Shown one piece after another: positions 39,210-40,770 of a stretch of DNA of 40,770 bases. Both the position numbers and the translations under genes were made by a program. Within the stretch, counting starts at the first letter, position 1, and each line of letters starts with the position of its first letter. The DNA lies in contig BJOX01000149.1 in assembly GCA_009731375.1 (NCBI GenBank), positions 731,700 through 772,469 on the forward strand. The letters run 5' to 3'. Below the pieces are notes generated by a model that did no database searches, had not been told where the DNA came from, and saw nothing but the letters and a program-made list of their open reading frames with translations. The stretch is from Paulinella micropora. Taxonomy: Eukaryota; Cercozoa; Imbricatea; Euglyphida.

Positions 39210-39963
39210 CTCAAAGGCAACTGCGCCCAAGCCTCCGGCAAAAGCAGCCAAGACCAACAAAGCAAAAAAGGCTGGGCCCAAGCCTCGGCCAAAGAAGAAG
39301 GAGAAGGAGAAGGAGAAGGAGAAGGAGGAGAAGGAGAAGGAGAAGGAGAAGAAAAAGGAGAAGGAGAAGGAGAAGGAGGAGAAGGAGAAGGAGAAGAAAA
39401 AGGAGAAGGAGAAGGAGAAGAGAAAGGAGAAGGAGAAGGAGAAGGAGGAGAAGGAGAAGGAGAAGTAGGAGAAGGAGGAGGAGAAGGAGGAGAAGGAGAA
39501 GGAGAAGGAGGAGGCGCCGCTGCAGCTGGACGGGGCCGACAAGCTGCCCGAAGTGCCGCCAGGCAAGGTGAGGGTATGGGAAATGAAACGGACTTTCACC
39601 TTTGCGTCTGGGAATGAATGGCAAGACTGGTTTGATATTCTTTTTTCCTTCTCCTCCTTCTTCTCCTCTTTGTCCGTCTCAATCACTGCTTCTTCACGTA
39701 CATTTACACATACATACATACCTAGTATTACAATTACACATAGACACACACACTCTCTTTTTTTTTCTTTCTTCTTCTTTTTCTTTTTTTAAAAAATCCT
39801 TTTGCAGCTTGTTGTTCAAGTTTACCACTGACGACAACAAGGTGCGAGAGGGAGTTCTCCTGCTCCACGTCAGCTTGACCAACTACCACCACTTCCTGCT
39901 CGGCACTGCAACGCAGGTGGAGACATGCAAGAACGAAATCGCTACTGCTCCTGGGTCTCTCTA

Positions 39964-39998
<35 letters not shown>

Positions 39999-40029
39999 GT
40001 TTCTCTCTCTCTCTCTCTCTCTTTCTTCG

Positions 40030-40064
<35 letters not shown>

Positions 40065-40683
40065 TTCATCCTCCTTCTCCTTCCATATGAACCGGGTGTT
40101 TGTTTGTTTGCGTGCCCCTGTGTTTGTTTGTTTGTTGGTGTCCGTGCCCCCGCGTTTGGGTGTTGGTGTTTACATACATACATACATTATCTCTCTCTCT
40201 CTCTGTCACACATAAACAAAGTTTCTCACAATCCTAAAAAGGGTGACTACTGTGTAGGTTGTTTTTTCTTTTCCCTCCGGATTGGCGCAGGATGAGCGAG
40301 AAGACGCGCAATCGAGGTAGATCATTTTTCTTTTTTCTTTCTTTCTTTTTTTTTTTCTTTTTTTTTCGCCTGTTCAGGACATGATCAGCTTGTCAATTAT
40401 GTTCTTTCCTTTCCAACTAGGCTCGAAGCGCTTCATTTATGCGATTCGAAGCATCGACGCTGACGGAGATGGAAAGGCGGACACCCTGCAGCCTCAGTTG
40501 CTAGGGTTTTACCATTTCAACTATAAGCGCTCCGTTCTCCTGGAAGATTCACCTCTGGACTTCAAGACGGTCGTCTCGCGCTTGTTTGTCCCTTACATCG
40601 GCGATCCCACTGTCCCGCAGATTTTGCGAAAGTGGAGATCGCTTGCCATTCTCCTGGCGCTATTGGAATCCGACAGGCTGCAG
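37916..40683 (+). CDS. Spliced host gene, unidentified Lys-rich protein (partial)
   Basis: Proposed exons: 37916-38317 (ATG in CGCCATGC; MPKQAVAKTIETIRKNRRLE...), 39217-39567, 39821-39954, 40291-40316, 40421-40683, continuing beyond a GT at 40684. All joins keep phase: exon 1 ends after ...GDGK; exon 2 starts ATAPKPPAKAAK; exon 3 starts FTTDDNKVREGV; exon 4 supplies MSEKTRNR; exon 5 gives SKRFIYAIRSIDADGDG. Introns are GT-AG. Exon 1 encodes a compact domain (residues ~1-90) and a charged tail; exon 2 is a (KE)n/(KEE)n tract that contains an in-frame TAG at 39466-39468, which is either an assembly error in the repeat or a real stop; exons 3-5 resemble a folded domain. Family not recognised. 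Exon 3 could alternatively begin at 39808, but that breaks phase. Confidence 0.55.
38318..39216 (+). repeat. Intron made almost wholly of (CT)n and (CA)n microsatellites
   Basis: Between the donor GTCTCTCT at 38318 and the acceptor AAAG at 39216 there is essentially only (CT)n, (CA)n and TCAT-type interruptions, with a 71-N gap at 38609-38679. The pyrimidine-rich strand is the coding strand, as expected of an over-grown polypyrimidine tract. Confidence 0.8.
39955..40290 (+). repeat. Second microsatellite-rich intron
   Basis: Starts GTCTCTCTAT like the first intron and is largely (CT)n to ~40,060, then TTTG-rich and TACA-type repeats, ending GGCGCAG. Supports the splice model. Confidence 0.6.
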
Positions 40684-40697
40684 GTGGGCGGCCCCAC

Positions 40698-40698
<1 letters not shown>

Positions 40699-40753
<55 letters not shown>

Positions 40754-40770
40754 ACCCCCCCCCCCCCCCC
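40699..40770. repeat. Poly-C tract at window end
   Basis: 55 C (40699-40753), one A, then C to the end. It lies within host-type intron sequence, showing that long G/C homopolymers are not confined to the GC-rich block. Confidence 0.9.

Noticed and set aside
38310-39617. Ser-Leu/His-Thr repeat proteins in the CT/CA region
   Set aside because: Microsatellite translation; the region is better explained as an intron with consistent phase on both sides.

Overview
The window is a scaffold of a eukaryotic nuclear genome (or of a mixed eukaryote/virus assembly), built from about fourteen contigs joined by runs of N. Three compositional blocks follow each other. (1) About 1-10,467 is AT-rich and compact: a Polinton-like virus / adintovirus-like element with a double-jelly-roll-type major capsid protein, an A32-like packaging ATPase, a GIY-YIG nuclease, a probable penton fragment and a very large protein that starts with a parvovirus-type phospholipase A2-like domain. 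(2) About 10,468-36,275 is GC-rich, intron-poor and gene-dense on both strands. It carries a NADAR protein, an F-box-like protein, a Sel1-repeat protein, an SF1 (RecD/Pif1-like) helicase, a Ser/Thr kinase, a small membrane glycoprotein and a large HYR-domain surface glycoprotein. That set suggests part of a large DNA virus, but no capsid or polymerase hallmark is present, so the lineage is open. (3) About 36,275-40,770 looks like eukaryotic host DNA: GATA/GA and CT/CA microsatellites, three copies of a 135-bp terminal-inverted-repeat element, and a spliced gene whose exons can be joined in phase.

The virus-like blocks meet without an N gap at 10467|10468, and the GC-rich block meets host-like sequence without a gap near 36,275. 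At the first junction, reading frames on both sides are cut; at the second, the glycoprotein frame runs straight into non-coding DNA. If the contigs are not chimeric, this is a nested, rearranged endogenous viral locus. A warning comes from the scaffold itself: the 3' part of the AT-rich element and the first 512 bases of the GC-rich block occur twice (7362-7637 = 10192-10467; 7655-8166 = 10468-10979), so contigs from two copies or haplotypes have been laid end to end.

Most GC-rich genes are broken by frameshifts, some at G/C homopolymers but at least one by an 11-bp tandem duplication, and by in-frame stops (three TGA, one or two TAG). Genes of the AT-rich element are intact apart from the contig-edge truncations. 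Long mononucleotide G or C tracts (up to 101 G) sit at nearly every gap in the GC-rich block. An imperfect palindrome of several hundred bases around 13,150 is the best candidate for a replication origin or genome-end remnant.

Gaps: 7645-7654, 8167-8176, 11699-11708, 12784-12793, 15056-15300, 18303-18312, 22594-22603, 24804-25188, 30195-30204, 31171-31180, 32328-32337, 33111-33813, 38609-38679. The 10-base gaps are probably placeholders of unknown true size. No rRNA, tRNA or CRISPR array was seen.
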